A DNA stretch of 21,853 nucleotides from Pseudomonadota bacterium (GTDB taxonomy: Bacteria > Pseudomonadota > Alphaproteobacteria > Rhodospirillales > Magnetospirillaceae), in the NCBI GenBank assembly GCA_023426365.1, contig JAFAAW010000078.1, forward strand, positions 1 to 21,853, read 5' to 3'. The notes beneath the pieces are model-generated. The model ran no database searches. It was not told where the DNA came from and saw nothing but the letters and a program-made list of their open reading frames with translations. Shown piece by piece: positions 7,107 through 13,993 of this stretch (position 1 is its first letter; the number at the start of each line of letters is the position of its first letter). Made by a program: the position numbers and the translations under genes.

Positions 7107-9767
7107 ATGCACGAATCCTGGCACGTCCTGAGCGTCGAAGAAACCTGCGCGCGCCTGGGCACCGACGCGCAACGGGGTCTGGCCCCCGACGAGGCCGCGC
7201 GCCGCCTGGAAAGCCACGGCCCCAACGCGCTGCCGGAAAAGCCGGGCCGCCCCGCCTGGCTGCTGTTCCTGGACCAGTTCAAGAGCCTGCTGACCCTGGT
7301 CCTGGTGGCGGCCGGCATCCTGGCCGGGCTGATCGGCGACACCACCGACATGGTGGTGATCCTGGTGGTGGTCCTGTTCAATTCCTGCCTGGGCTTTTAC
7401 CAGGAATACCGGGCCGAGAAGATCCTCGACACGCTGAAATCCATGCTGGCCCAGCAATCGCGGGTGCGCCGCGACGCGGTGAAACAGGAGATCGGCGCCG
7501 AAACCCTGGTCCCCGGCGACCTGGTGCTGCTGGAGGCCGGCGACCGCGTGCCCGCCGACGGCCGGCTGGTGGTGGCGCACGGGCTTGAGATCGACGAATC
7601 CAGCCTGACCGGCGAATCGGTCGCCTCCGCCAAGGATACCGGCACCCTGGCCGAGGCCGACGCCGCGCTGGGCGACCGCACCAATCAGGCGTTCATGAAC
7701 ACGGTGGTGACGCGCGGCCGCGGCGAGATGGTGGTGACCGCCACCGGCCCCGCCACCGAGATGGGCCGCATCGTCGGCCTGCTCGAGACCGCGCAGGAAA
7801 GCAGCACGCCGTTGCAGCGGCGGCTGGACCAGTTGGGCCGCAAGCTGGCCATGGTGGCCGGGGTGGTGGTGGCGATCATCCTCGGCATGGGGGTGGCGCG
7901 CGGCGACCATCTGGCCGACACCGTGCTGACCGCCGTGGCGCTGGCGGTGGCCGCCATTCCCGAAGGGCTGCCGGCGGTGGTGACGGTGACGCTGGCCATC
8001 GGCATGGCCCGCATGGCGCGCAAGGGCGCCATCGTCAAGCGGCTGGCGGCGGTCGAAACGCTGGGGTCCACCACGGTGATCGCGTCGGACAAGACCGGCA
8101 CGCTGACCCTGAACCAGATGACGGCGCGCGCCGGCTGGGCCGGCGGCCGCCGGTTCCGGGTCGAGGGCGAGGGCTATGCCGCCGCCGGCCGCGTCATGCC
8201 CGACGACCCCTTGGGCGAGCTGCCGCCGCTGGCGCCGTTCCTGCGCGCGGGTGCGCTGTGCAACGACGCCCGCCTGTGCGAGGGCGAGAGCGGACGCATC
8301 CTGGTGGGCGACCCCACCGAGGGCGCGCTGCGGGTGCTGGCCGAGAAGGCCGCCGCCGACGGGGAATGGCCGCGCGTGGCCGAATTGCCGTTCGATTCCG
8401 CGCGCAAGCTGATGCTGACCGTGCACCGCCACGACGGCCGGCTGGTGATGGCGGCCAAGGGCGCCCCCGACGTGGTGATCGACCATGTCACCGCCCTGCG
8501 CACGCCCGAGGGCGACCGCCCGCTGGAGGCCGCCGACCGCGACATGCTGCGCGCCGAGGTCGAGCGGCTGGGCGGACGTGCGCTGCGCGTCCTGGCCCTG
8601 GCCGAGGCCGAGGTGGACGAGACCGCCCTGGCCGATCCGCTGGCCGCCGCCGGCAAGGGGCTGGTGCTGACCGCGCTGGTGGGCCTGATGGACCCGCCGC
8701 GCCCGTCGGCCAAGCAGGCGGTGACCGCCTGCGCCCAGGCCGGCATCGCCGTCAAGATGATCACCGGCGACCACCGCATCACCGCCGCCGCCATCGGCCG
8801 CCAGTTGGGCCTGGACGGCGACGTGGTCACCGGCCCGGAACTGGAGCGCATGGACGAGGCCGAGCTGGCCCGCCGCATCGACCAGATCGCCGTGTTCGCC
8901 CGTGTGGCGCCCGAACACAAGGTGCGCATCGTCGCGGCCCTTCGCGCGCGCGGCCACGTGGTCGCCATGACCGGCGATGGCGTGAACGACGCCGCCGCCC
9001 TCAAGCAGGCCCATATCGGCATCGCAATGGGCCGCACCGGCAGCGACGTGACGCGCGAGGCGGCGACCATGGTGCTGACCGACGACGATTTCTCCACCGT
9101 CGTCCAGGCGGTTCAGGAAGGCCGCACCATCTACGACAACATCATCAAGTTCGTGCGCTTCCAGTTGTCCACCAATGTCGGCGCCCTGCTGGCGGTGTTC
9201 GTCGCGCCCCTGGCCGGCATGCCGGTGCCGTTCCATCCCATCCAGATCCTGTGGGTCAACATCATCATGGACGGCCCGCCCGCCCTGGCGCTGGCCTTTG
9301 ATCCGCCGCGCGCCGGATTGATGCGCGAGCACCCGCGCGAGCGTGACGAGGCCATCCTGTCGCGCCCGCGCCTGCTGCGCCTGCTGGCCTACGGCGCCAC
9401 CATGGCGGCCGGCACGCTGGGGGTGTTCTGGTGGGCGCTGAGCGAGGGTGCCGACACCGCCCATGCCCGCACCCTGGCCTTCACCACCTTCGTGCTGTTC
9501 CAGGTGTTCAACGTGTTCAATGCCCGCGTCGCCAACGAATCGGCGCTGAACCGCCGCATCTTCGCCAATGGCAAATTGTGGGCGGCGCTGGCGGCGGTGC
9601 TGACACTGCAGGCGGTGGCGGTCAATTGGGGGCCGGCCCAGGCGCTGTTCCACACCACCGCGCTGGAAGCCGGCGAATGGCTGTTGGCGGCCGGCATTGC
9701 CAGTTCCGTGCTGTTGCTGGACGAGGCCCGCAAGTTCCTGCGCCGGCACCTGAGCCGCCGGACCTGA
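7107..9767 (+). CDS. P2-type cation-transporting ATPase (calcium-pump-like)
   Basis: This encodes an 886-residue inner-membrane pump that should use ATP to export a cation, most likely Ca2+. The N-terminal cation-ATPase domain (SVEETCARLGTD) is followed by M1/M2, the actuator TGES at 168-171, the M4 motif PEGLP around E286, the phosphorylated aspartate D328 in DKTGTLT, and the hinge GDGVND around D624. The M6 motif is WVNIIMDG (N718, D722) and a set of C-terminal helices follows. VETLGSTTVIASDKTGTLT and AIPEGLPAVVTVTLAI are very SERCA/PMCA-like. M5 reads STNVGAL: it keeps the Asn but has Ala where SERCA has the site-I Glu, and M6 has Met-Asp as in plasma-membrane pumps. This suggests one transported ion per cycle (inference). 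The chosen ATG follows GGGGGG. Sodium or other P2-type substrates remain possible. Confidence 0.9.
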   Translation: MHESWHVLSVEETCARLGTDAQRGLAPDEAARRLESHGPNALPEKPGRPAWLLFLDQFKSLLTLVLVAAGILAGLIGDTTDMVVILVVVLFNSCLGFYQEYRAEKILDTLKSMLAQQSRVRRDAVKQEIGAETLVPGDLVLLEAGDRVPADGRLVVAHGLEIDESSLTGESVASAKDTGTLAEADAALGDRTNQAFMNTVVTRGRGEMVVTATGPATEMGRIVGLLETAQESSTPLQRRLDQLGRKLAMVAGVVVAIILGMGVARGDHLADTVLTAVALAVAAIPEGLPAVVTVTLAIGMARMARKGAIVKRLAAVETLGSTTVIASDKTGTLTLNQMTARAGWAGGRRFRVEGEGYAAAGRVMPDDPLGELPPLAPFLRAGALCNDARLCEGESGRILVGDPTEGALRVLAEKAAADGEWPRVAELPFDSARKLMLTVHRHDGRLVMAAKGAPDVVIDHVTALRTPEGDRPLEAADRDMLRAEVERLGGRALRVLALAEAEVDETALADPLAAAGKGLVLTALVGLMDPPRPSAKQAVTACAQAGIAVKMITGDHRITAAAIGRQLGLDGDVVTGPELERMDEAELARRIDQIAVFARVAPEHKVRIVAALRARGHVVAMTGDGVNDAAALKQAHIGIAMGRTGSDVTREAATMVLTDDDFSTVVQAVQEGRTIYDNIIKFVRFQLSTNVGALLAVFVAPLAGMPVPFHPIQILWVNIIMDGPPALALAFDPPRAGLMREHPRERDEAILSRPRLLRLLAYGATMAAGTLGVFWWALSEGADTAHARTLAFTTFVLFQVFNVFNARVANESALNRRIFANGKLWAALAAVLTLQAVAVNWGPAQALFHTTALEAGEWLLAAGIASSVLLLDEARKFLRRHLSRRT

Positions 9768-9926
9768 ACGCACTACTTTCAGGCAAAAGTGGTCTAACCA
9801 CAGGATGCTTATTTGATAACGACTCTCACGCCGCAAACGAGAGACATATATTCATTTTCTGCATTTTCTGGGCTAATCATCTCCACTATTCACGGTCCGA
9901 CGGTGGGGGAGGCTGAACGTGGGGAC

Positions 9927-9945
9927 CAATTGTGTTGAACAATTG
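9927..9945. promoter_or_regulatory. Inverted repeat CAATTGT-N5-ACAATTG, possible operator
   Basis: Perfect 7-bp arms are separated by 5 bases, 23 bp upstream of the ATG of a ribbon-helix-helix gene. Proteins of that fold often repress their own promoters by binding short inverted or direct repeats, so an autoregulatory operator is a reasonable guess. No clear -10/-35 pair was found next to it. Confidence 0.4.
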
Positions 9946-9967
9946 TCGGACAGCCGAAGTGGACACC

Positions 9968-10222
9968 ATGGGTTCGGCTGAGTGCTCGAAGACTGAATCG
10001 GTCTGGGCGGTGCGGGGCATTTCGGACGATCTGCGCCGTGCCGTGGTCCGCCGGGCCAAGACCGAGGGCCGTACCGTGGGCGCATGGGTGAGCGACGCGC
10101 TGCGGCGCGCGCTGGGCGACGACGGCATCGAGAAGCAGGTGGCTGATTTGCGCCGGCGCGTCGAGCTGCTGGAGACCAGACGCCAGGACACGGACGACGA
10201 CCCCTTGCCCCACGGGGCATGA
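9968..10222 (+). CDS. Ribbon-helix-helix DNA-binding protein with C-terminal coiled coil
   Basis: This encodes an 84-residue protein. A short strand (VWAVRGI) is followed by two helices (SDDLRRAVVRRAKTEGR and TVGAWVSDALRRALGD), matching the ribbon-helix-helix fold of CopG/Arc-type repressors. A heptad-like helix then follows (IEKQVADLRRRVELLETRR), which may add a dimer or partner contact. The ATG at 9968 is chosen; a GTG at 9932 with GGGGA upstream would add 12 residues and would place the CAATTGT repeat over the start. No toxin gene follows, so it does not look like half of a toxin-antitoxin pair. The target is unknown. Confidence 0.7.
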   Translation: MGSAECSKTESVWAVRGISDDLRRAVVRRAKTEGRTVGAWVSDALRRALGDDGIEKQVADLRRRVELLETRRQDTDDDPLPHGA

Positions 10223-10267
10223 GGCAAGCGCCCTGGCGCGCAACGCGGGCCGGGCCGACGTGATTTT

Positions 10268-10400
10268 CCTAGAGCTGTTTCCGCTCACACGGAACCATCT
10301 CCAGGCATGCCTCTGGCGCCCCCTGCGGGGGCCGCTCAGGCGCCGCGCGGGCTGGTCGCGTTTCCCGTCCTGACCTCGTCAGAGCGGAAAATTCTCTAGG
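10268..10400. repeat. 133-bp element with inverted-repeat ends (MITE-like or intergenic mosaic repeat)
   Basis: The left end reads CCTAGAG-N3-TTTCCGCTC and the right end is its inverse, GAGCGGAAA-N3-CTCTAGG, so the two 19-base ends match at 16 positions. The interior is GC-rich with smaller inversions and no reading frame. Ends with AGAG-N3-TTTCCG resemble intergenic repeats that are common in alphaproteobacterial genomes. The right end supplies the TAG stop codon of the marR gene. Confidence 0.55.
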
Positions 10401-10944
10401 CGCCCGCCGTTTCCGTTTCCGCTCCCCCCTCCAGGCATCCCAGCAGGCGGGCCAGAGCGTCGTCCAGCGCCGCCACCTCGGCCGGCGACAGGGCGGACAG
10501 GATGGCCCGTTCATTGTCCAGATGGGCCTCGACCGCCATGTCGATCAACGCCAGCCCGGCCGGGGTCAGGCGCACCAGCAGGCTGCGGGCATCCTCGGGG
10601 TTGGCTTCGCGGCAGATCCAGCCGCTGGCCTCCAGGCTTTTCAGGCGATGGGTCATGGTGCCCGAGGTCACCATCAAGGCCGAAAACAGCGCCGTAGGCG
10701 CCAGCATGTGGGGCGGGCCGGTTCGCCGCAGGGTCGCCAGCACGTCGAATTCCCAGCGCGTCAGGCCGAAAAGGGCGAAGGTTTCCTCCAGCCGCCGCTG
10801 CACCAGCGCCGCGCTCCGCCCCAGGCGGCCGATGACCCCCATGGGCGCCACGTCCAGGTCGGGCCGTTCGCGGCGCCATTGATCCACGATCAAATCCACC
10901 GCATCCGGCTTTCGTTCGGCGTTTTCGCCAACTTGTCTTGACAT
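10396..10944 (-). CDS. MarR-family transcriptional regulator
   Basis: This encodes a 182-residue winged-helix repressor that likely controls itself and the divergent EamA transporter. The core is LTRWEFDVLATLRRTGPPHMLAPTALFSALMVTSGTMTHRLKSLEASGWI (recognition helix TSGTMTHRLKSLE). The wing motif EDARSLLVRLTPAGLALID and a long C-terminal dimer helix follow. The N-terminus of about 35 residues is longer than in the smallest MarR proteins. The ATG at 10944 has GGAG 8 bases upstream; a TTG at 10947 would add one residue. The TAG stop lies inside the inverted-repeat end of the neighbouring element, so insertion of that element may have reset the C-terminus (ETETAGA). The ligand is unknown. The pairing with a DMT exporter recalls PecS/PecM, but no specific name is justified. 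Confidence 0.9.
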   Translation of the reverse strand: MSRQVGENAERKPDAVDLIVDQWRRERPDLDVAPMGVIGRLGRSAALVQRRLEETFALFGLTRWEFDVLATLRRTGPPHMLAPTALFSALMVTSGTMTHRLKSLEASGWICREANPEDARSLLVRLTPAGLALIDMAVEAHLDNERAILSALSPAEVAALDDALARLLGCLEGGAETETAGA

Positions 10945-10949
10945 CAAGA
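10936..10949. promoter_or_regulatory. MarR operator 1 (TCTTGA-N2-TCAAGA) over the marR start codon
   Basis: A perfect 6-bp inverted repeat with a 2-base centre covers the ATG of marR. It shares the CTTGA-N2-TCAAG core with operator 2, whose centre is 38 bp away. It also contains a perfect -35-like TTGACA (10938-10943) facing the transporter, though no good -10 follows it. Confidence 0.65.
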
Positions 10950-10971
10950 TAACTCCACCCCACGTTCAGGA

Positions 10972-10989
10972 TACCTTGAACTCAAGGTA
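10972..10989. promoter_or_regulatory. MarR operator 2 (TACCTTGA-N2-TCAAGGTA) over the transporter ribosome-binding site
   Basis: A perfect 8-bp inverted repeat with a 2-base centre ends 5 bases before the transporter ATG. Its right arm includes AAGG, the likely ribosome-binding site. Bound repressor here would block entry into the transporter gene. Confidence 0.7.
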
Positions 10990-10994
10990 ATCCC

Positions 10995-11879
10995 ATGTAC
11001 AGCCCCTCCCTCCGCCATTCCCTGCCGGATGTCCTGTTGACGGCGCTGGCCCCGGCCATCTGGGGGTCAACCTATCTGGTCACCACCCAATGGCTGCCGC
11101 CCGACCATCCCTATGCGGCCGCCGCCCTGCGCACATTGCCGGCCGGCATCGCCCTGGTCCTGCTGTGCCGCCGCTGGCCCGGACGTGGGCAATGGGGGCG
11201 GCTGGCGATCCTGGGGGCGTTGAACATCGGGGTATTCCAGGCGCTCGTGTTTCTGGCCGCCTATCGCCTGCCGGGCGGTCTGGCGGCGCTGCTTGCGTCC
11301 ATCCAGCCCTTGCTGGTCATGGTGCTGGCCTGGGTGGTGGAGCGCGAGCGCCCGGCCCGCGCGGCGGCGCTGGGCGCTATGGTCGGGGTGGCGGGGATGG
11401 CGGCGCTGCTGTTGTCGCCCCAGACCGCATGGGACGGTGTGGGCATGGCCGCCGCCGCCGGCAGCGCCGTCAGCATGGCGTTCGGCACCTATCTGGCGCG
11501 GCGCTGGAAAAGCGAAATGCCCGTGTTGGCCTTCACCGGCTGGCAGTTGCTTCTGGGCGGGCTGCTGGTGGCCCCGCTGGCCTTGATCGCCGAGCCGCCG
11601 CTGCCGCCCCTGAGTCCCGGCAACCTGGCGGGCTACGCCTATCTGTGCCTGGCCGGCGCGCTGCTGTCCTATGCCCTGTGGTTCCGCGGGCTGGAACGGC
11701 TGTCGCCGGTGGCAGTGTCCTCGCTCGGGCTGCTCAGCCCGCTGACGGCGGTCATCCTGGGCTGGGTGCTGTTGGGCGAGGCCATGACCGGCACCGCCAT
11801 GCTGGGTCTGGGGATGGTGCTGGCCGGTGTGCTGGCGGTGCAATGGGCCACCGCCCCGCGCCGGGCGGCGTCTTCCTGA
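10995..11879 (+). CDS. EamA/DMT-superfamily transporter
   Basis: This encodes a 294-residue inner-membrane protein with about ten hydrophobic helices in two EamA repeats. The first repeat begins LLTALAPAIWGSTYLVTTQWLP and runs to LPGGLAALLASIQPLLVMVLAWVV. The second runs from WDGVGMAAAAGSAVSMAFGTYLARRW to VAVSSLGLLSPLTAVILGWVLLGEAMT. Proteins of this superfamily export metabolites, amino acids or drugs; the substrate cannot be told from sequence. The ATG is preceded by AAGG, part of operator 2. The divergent MarR regulator and the shared operators indicate ligand-induced export. The stop is 10 bp from that of the converging TPR gene. Confidence 0.9.
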   Translation: MYSPSLRHSLPDVLLTALAPAIWGSTYLVTTQWLPPDHPYAAAALRTLPAGIALVLLCRRWPGRGQWGRLAILGALNIGVFQALVFLAAYRLPGGLAALLASIQPLLVMVLAWVVERERPARAAALGAMVGVAGMAALLLSPQTAWDGVGMAAAAGSAVSMAFGTYLARRWKSEMPVLAFTGWQLLLGGLLVAPLALIAEPPLPPLSPGNLAGYAYLCLAGALLSYALWFRGLERLSPVAVSSLGLLSPLTAVILGWVLLGEAMTGTAMLGLGMVLAGVLAVQWATAPRRAASS

Positions 11880-11889
11880 GGCGAGGGGG

Positions 11890-12459
11890 TCAGATGGGAA
11901 TGCCGGCCAGTTGTTCGCGCAGATCGTTACTCTTGCGTCGGATGTCGGCCAGATGGGGGTTGAGCGCCAGCGCGGCGTCGAAGGCCTGCAGTGCCGCCTC
12001 TTTTTCCTCAAGCTCCAGCAGGATGCGGCCCAGGCCGGCAAGCGCGCCGAAATGGCGCGGCTCCAGCGCCAGCACCCGCTCGATGTCCGCCACCGCCTCG
12101 CCGTATTCGTCGCGCAGGTAATGAACGGTGGCGCGCAGGTTCCAGCCTTCGACGAAGTCGGGGGCGGCGGCCACCACCTGGTCCAGCGCCGCCAGCGCCT
12201 CGTCGGTTTGGCCGGCATGGACGGCATCGGCCGCCTGCTTCATCAGTATGTCGACCGTGCGCCGCCCCGATTGCGCCCAGACGTGCCGGATCGTCACCTC
12301 GATCAGGTGCGCCTCCTCGTCGTCATCGGTGGTCTGCAAGCGATGGAACAGGGCGTCCAGGCTGGCCGAGCGGTCGGTGCGCACCACCGGATCGGTGGAG
12401 CACGACATGCTGGCCCCCAGCAACAGGACTAAGCTCAGGCAGAGCACTATGCGCTTCAT
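11890..12459 (-). CDS. Exported TPR-repeat protein
   Basis: This encodes a protein of about 189 residues. The N-terminus MKRIVLCLSLVLLLGASMSCS is a clear export signal. A cysteine follows the hydrophobic core, but the lipobox is poor (ASMSC), so cleavage by signal peptidase I is as likely as lipidation. The C-terminal two thirds contain about three tetratricopeptide units: residues like AGQTDEALAALDQVVAAAPDFVEGW, then DEYGEAVADIERVLALEPRHFGA and EEKEAALQAFDAALALNPHL. TPR units usually bind partner proteins. An ATG nine bases upstream (12468) is an alternative start; neither start has a strong ribosome-binding site. The specific role is unknown. Confidence 0.85.
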   Translation of the reverse strand: MKRIVLCLSLVLLLGASMSCSTDPVVRTDRSASLDALFHRLQTTDDDEEAHLIEVTIRHVWAQSGRRTVDILMKQAADAVHAGQTDEALAALDQVVAAAPDFVEGWNLRATVHYLRDEYGEAVADIERVLALEPRHFGALAGLGRILLELEEKEAALQAFDAALALNPHLADIRRKSNDLREQLAGIPI

Positions 12460-12546
12460 ACCCGGCATATGGGCACGGTGCCTGCGCGGGCCAAGCCGGG
12501 CGGCCTAGGACCAAGCGGGAAGGGGGGCGGCGCCTTGGGGGTGGAC

Positions 12547-12584
12547 AAAAGAAAACCGCGCCCCCCGGGTGGGAGGGCGCGGCT
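12547..12584 (-). terminator. Intrinsic terminator of rpmJ
   Basis: Read on the minus strand, an 8-bp GC stem (12582-12575 with 12563-12556) is followed by TTTTCTTTT (12555-12547). It begins about 30 bp after the rpmJ stop. Confidence 0.8.
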
Positions 12585-12611
12585 TTCACCGAACGGCGTC
12601 TGCCGAAAGGC

Positions 12612-12737
12612 TCAGCCCTGGCGGGCCTTGAAGCGCGGGTTCGTCTTGTTGATGACGTACACGCGGCCCTTGCGACGAACGATACGGCAGTTCTTGTCGC
12701 GCAGCTTGGCCGACTTCAGCGAGTTGCGAATCTTCAT
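12612..12737 (-). CDS. rpmJ: 50S ribosomal protein L36
   Basis: This encodes the 41-residue L36 protein of the large ribosomal subunit, which binds 23S rRNA. The sequence begins [20 protein letters not shown] and ends [18 protein letters not shown]. This is the longer form that lacks the full zinc-binding CCCH set; only one cysteine is present. It is the normal form in alphaproteobacteria and the zinc-independent form in enterics. The start at 12737 is preceded by AGGAAG. The gene stands alone here with its own promoter, a long structured leader and a terminator. Confidence 0.96.
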
Positions 12738-12759
12738 GGTCCACTTCCTATTGCGCTGG

Positions 12760-12810
12760 TGCGGTGATTTTGGAGTTTGCGTCGCCCCCGCGAACTTCAA
12801 AATCACCGCA
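12760..12810 (-). promoter_or_regulatory. Long hairpin in the rpmJ leader RNA
   Basis: Arms 12760-12781 and 12789-12810 pair over 22 positions with only two G-U-type mismatches and a 7-base loop. The outer 13 pairs (TGCGGTGATTTTG with CAAAATCACCGCA) are perfect. The stem ends 22 bases before the rpmJ ATG, just upstream of the ribosome-binding site. A smaller stem, CGATTT-N6-AAATCG, lies next to it at 12811-12828. No T-tract follows, so it is not a terminator. A translational control element is the likeliest role. Confidence 0.65.
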
Positions 12811-12937
12811 CGATTTCACAACAAATCGGTCTCTTGCTGGTCCTGGCCGCCCTTTGTCCGGCGGTTTCGGGGCAAGATCCCGGGTCGCCTACGGCTTCCC
12901 GTAATGAACAATCCGGGGTGCGCGACCGGAGGCGGGG

Positions 12938-12966
12938 AAAATACGCAAACCATGGGGGTGAGTCAA
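12938..12966 (-). promoter_or_regulatory. Sigma-70 promoter of rpmJ with upstream A-tracts
   Basis: On the minus strand TTGACT (12966-12961) and TATTTT (12943-12938) are exactly 17 bases apart. A-tracts lie just upstream of the -35 on this strand (AAAAAAA and AAAAA within 12980-12995) and may form an UP element. The predicted start near 12931 gives a leader of about 190 bases. The 309-bp stretch 12738-13046 therefore holds this promoter, the leader hairpins and the divergent amidohydrolase promoter; no other gene is seen in it. Confidence 0.6.
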
Positions 12967-13034
12967 CACGCTGGTTGGCTTTTTTTGGGGTTTTTCCCCA
13001 ATCCCTGGGGGCTGCACGGCATCCTGCCCCTTGG

Positions 13035-13040
13035 TATATT
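13035..13040 (+). promoter_or_regulatory. -10 element TATATT placed for leaderless transcription
   Basis: TATATT ends 6 bases before the ATG of the amidohydrolase gene, and there is no ribosome-binding site between. Transcription from it would start at or next to the ATG. The -35 region is poor. Confidence 0.4.
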
Positions 13041-13046
13041 GTCATC

Positions 13047-13835
13047 ATGCTGCATTTCATCCCTCTCGACCAGCCCGAACCCGCTCCCTTCGAAACCGTG
13101 GCCGGCCATGCCGGGGCCGACACGCTGCTGATCTGCGACCACGCGTCGCCGCTGATTCCGTCCCATCTGGCAGAGCTGGGGCTGGCCGCCGAGGATCGTT
13201 ATGCCCACGTGGCGTGGGATATCGGCGCGGCCGAGGTGACGCGCGGCCTAGCGCAGCGGCTGGGCTGTCCGGCCGTGCTGGCCGGCATCAGCCGGCTGGT
13301 CATCGACTGCAACCGCCAGCCGGGCGACCCCAGTTCGATCCCGGTCAATTCCTGCGGGGTGCCGGTGCCGGGCAATGCCGGGCTGAGCGACGACGAGGCC
13401 GATGCCCGCGCCGAACGCTGGTTCTGGCCCTATCACCACGAGATCGGCACCCAACTGGCCCACCTGTTCCGGCGCGGCACCGTGCCGGCCATGGTGTCCA
13501 TCCACAGCTTCACCCCCTGCATGGGCGCGGCGGCGCGGCCATGGCATGTGGGGGTGCTGTCCAACCGCGACTTGCGCATGGCGGCGCCCGTGCTGGCGGC
13601 CCTGCGCGGCCGGGCCGATCTGGTGGTGGGCGACAACCAGCCCTATTCGGCGCGCGAGATCAATTACACGCTGGACACCCATGCCGGCGCCGCCGGCCTG
13701 CCGCACGTCTCGTTCGAAATCCGCCAGGATCTGGTGGCGGACGCGGCCGGCTGCGCGCGCTGGGCCGATCTGCTGGCCGAGGTGCTGGCTCCCGTCCTGG
13801 CCGACCGCAGCCTGCGCGTGGCCGAGGTGTTCTGA
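13047..13835 (+). CDS. N-formylglutamate amidohydrolase family protein
   Basis: This encodes a 262-residue cytoplasmic protein of the FGase family, metal-dependent hydrolases that release formate from N-formylglutamate at the end of one histidine-degradation route. Family marks are CDHASPLIPSHL near residue 30, HVAWDIGAAEV, RLVIDCNRQPGDPSSIPV, SIHSFTP, VGDNQPYS and HVSFEIRQDL near the end. The conserved His/Asp/Glu residues in these blocks fit a metal site. No other hut genes are nearby. Many stand-alone alphaproteobacterial members have no proven substrate, so a hutG name is not justified. The ATG at 13047 starts the conserved region; the frame extends upstream to 12777, but that part covers the rpmJ promoter. 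The gene may be translated without a leader. Confidence 0.87.
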   Translation: MLHFIPLDQPEPAPFETVAGHAGADTLLICDHASPLIPSHLAELGLAAEDRYAHVAWDIGAAEVTRGLAQRLGCPAVLAGISRLVIDCNRQPGDPSSIPVNSCGVPVPGNAGLSDDEADARAERWFWPYHHEIGTQLAHLFRRGTVPAMVSIHSFTPCMGAAARPWHVGVLSNRDLRMAAPVLAALRGRADLVVGDNQPYSAREINYTLDTHAGAAGLPHVSFEIRQDLVADAAGCARWADLLAEVLAPVLADRSLRVAEVF

Positions 13836-13885
13836 CCCGGGCCGCGAGGGCGCGTCCCGGTTTTCGAGCGGCTGAGCGGGCGAAC

Positions 13886-13914
13886 TTGAATTAGTCCAAT
13901 CACATACCTATTTT
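13886..13914 (+). promoter_or_regulatory. Sigma-70 promoter for the 42-residue membrane protein
   Basis: TTGAAT (13886-13891) and TATTTT (13909-13914) each match four of six consensus bases and are 17 bases apart, in an AT-rich patch. The start would be near 13921, giving a leader of about 73 bases. Confidence 0.5.
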
Positions 13915-13922
13915 GACGCCCA

Positions 13923-13966
13923 CGGGACGGCGTGGCGCGTTCGGCAGACCTGTTGGCGCCGTCCCG
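13923..13966 (+). promoter_or_regulatory. 10-bp stem in the leader of the small membrane protein gene
   Basis: CGGGACGGCG (13923-13932) pairs perfectly with CGCCGTCCCG (13957-13966) across a 24-base loop. It begins at about the predicted transcription start and ends before the ribosome-binding site. It may stabilise the RNA. Confidence 0.4.
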
Positions 13967-13993
13967 AGTGTCAACCACCGTTCGAGGGGTAGC

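Noticed and set aside
9789..9801. GTGGT-CTA-ACCAC as a terminator for the ATPase gene
   Set aside because: The stem has only 5 pairs with a 3-base loop and no T-tract follows.
7074..9836. Very long minus-strand open frame opposite the ATPase (and similar long frames opposite other genes)
   Set aside because: These are shadows caused by high GC at third positions. They are rich in Ala, Gly, His and Gln, with no domains, and the opposite strand carries complete, motif-bearing genes.
12945..12986. Weak stem followed by seven T residues on the plus strand, as the end of a small RNA
   Set aside because: The stem is short and mismatched. The same bases read better on the minus strand as A-tracts and the -35/-10 of the rpmJ promoter.
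12983..13002. TTGGGG-TTTTT-CCCCAA hairpin as a terminator
   Set aside because: No T-tract follows the stem in either direction, and it lies in a divergent promoter region where no upstream gene needs ending.
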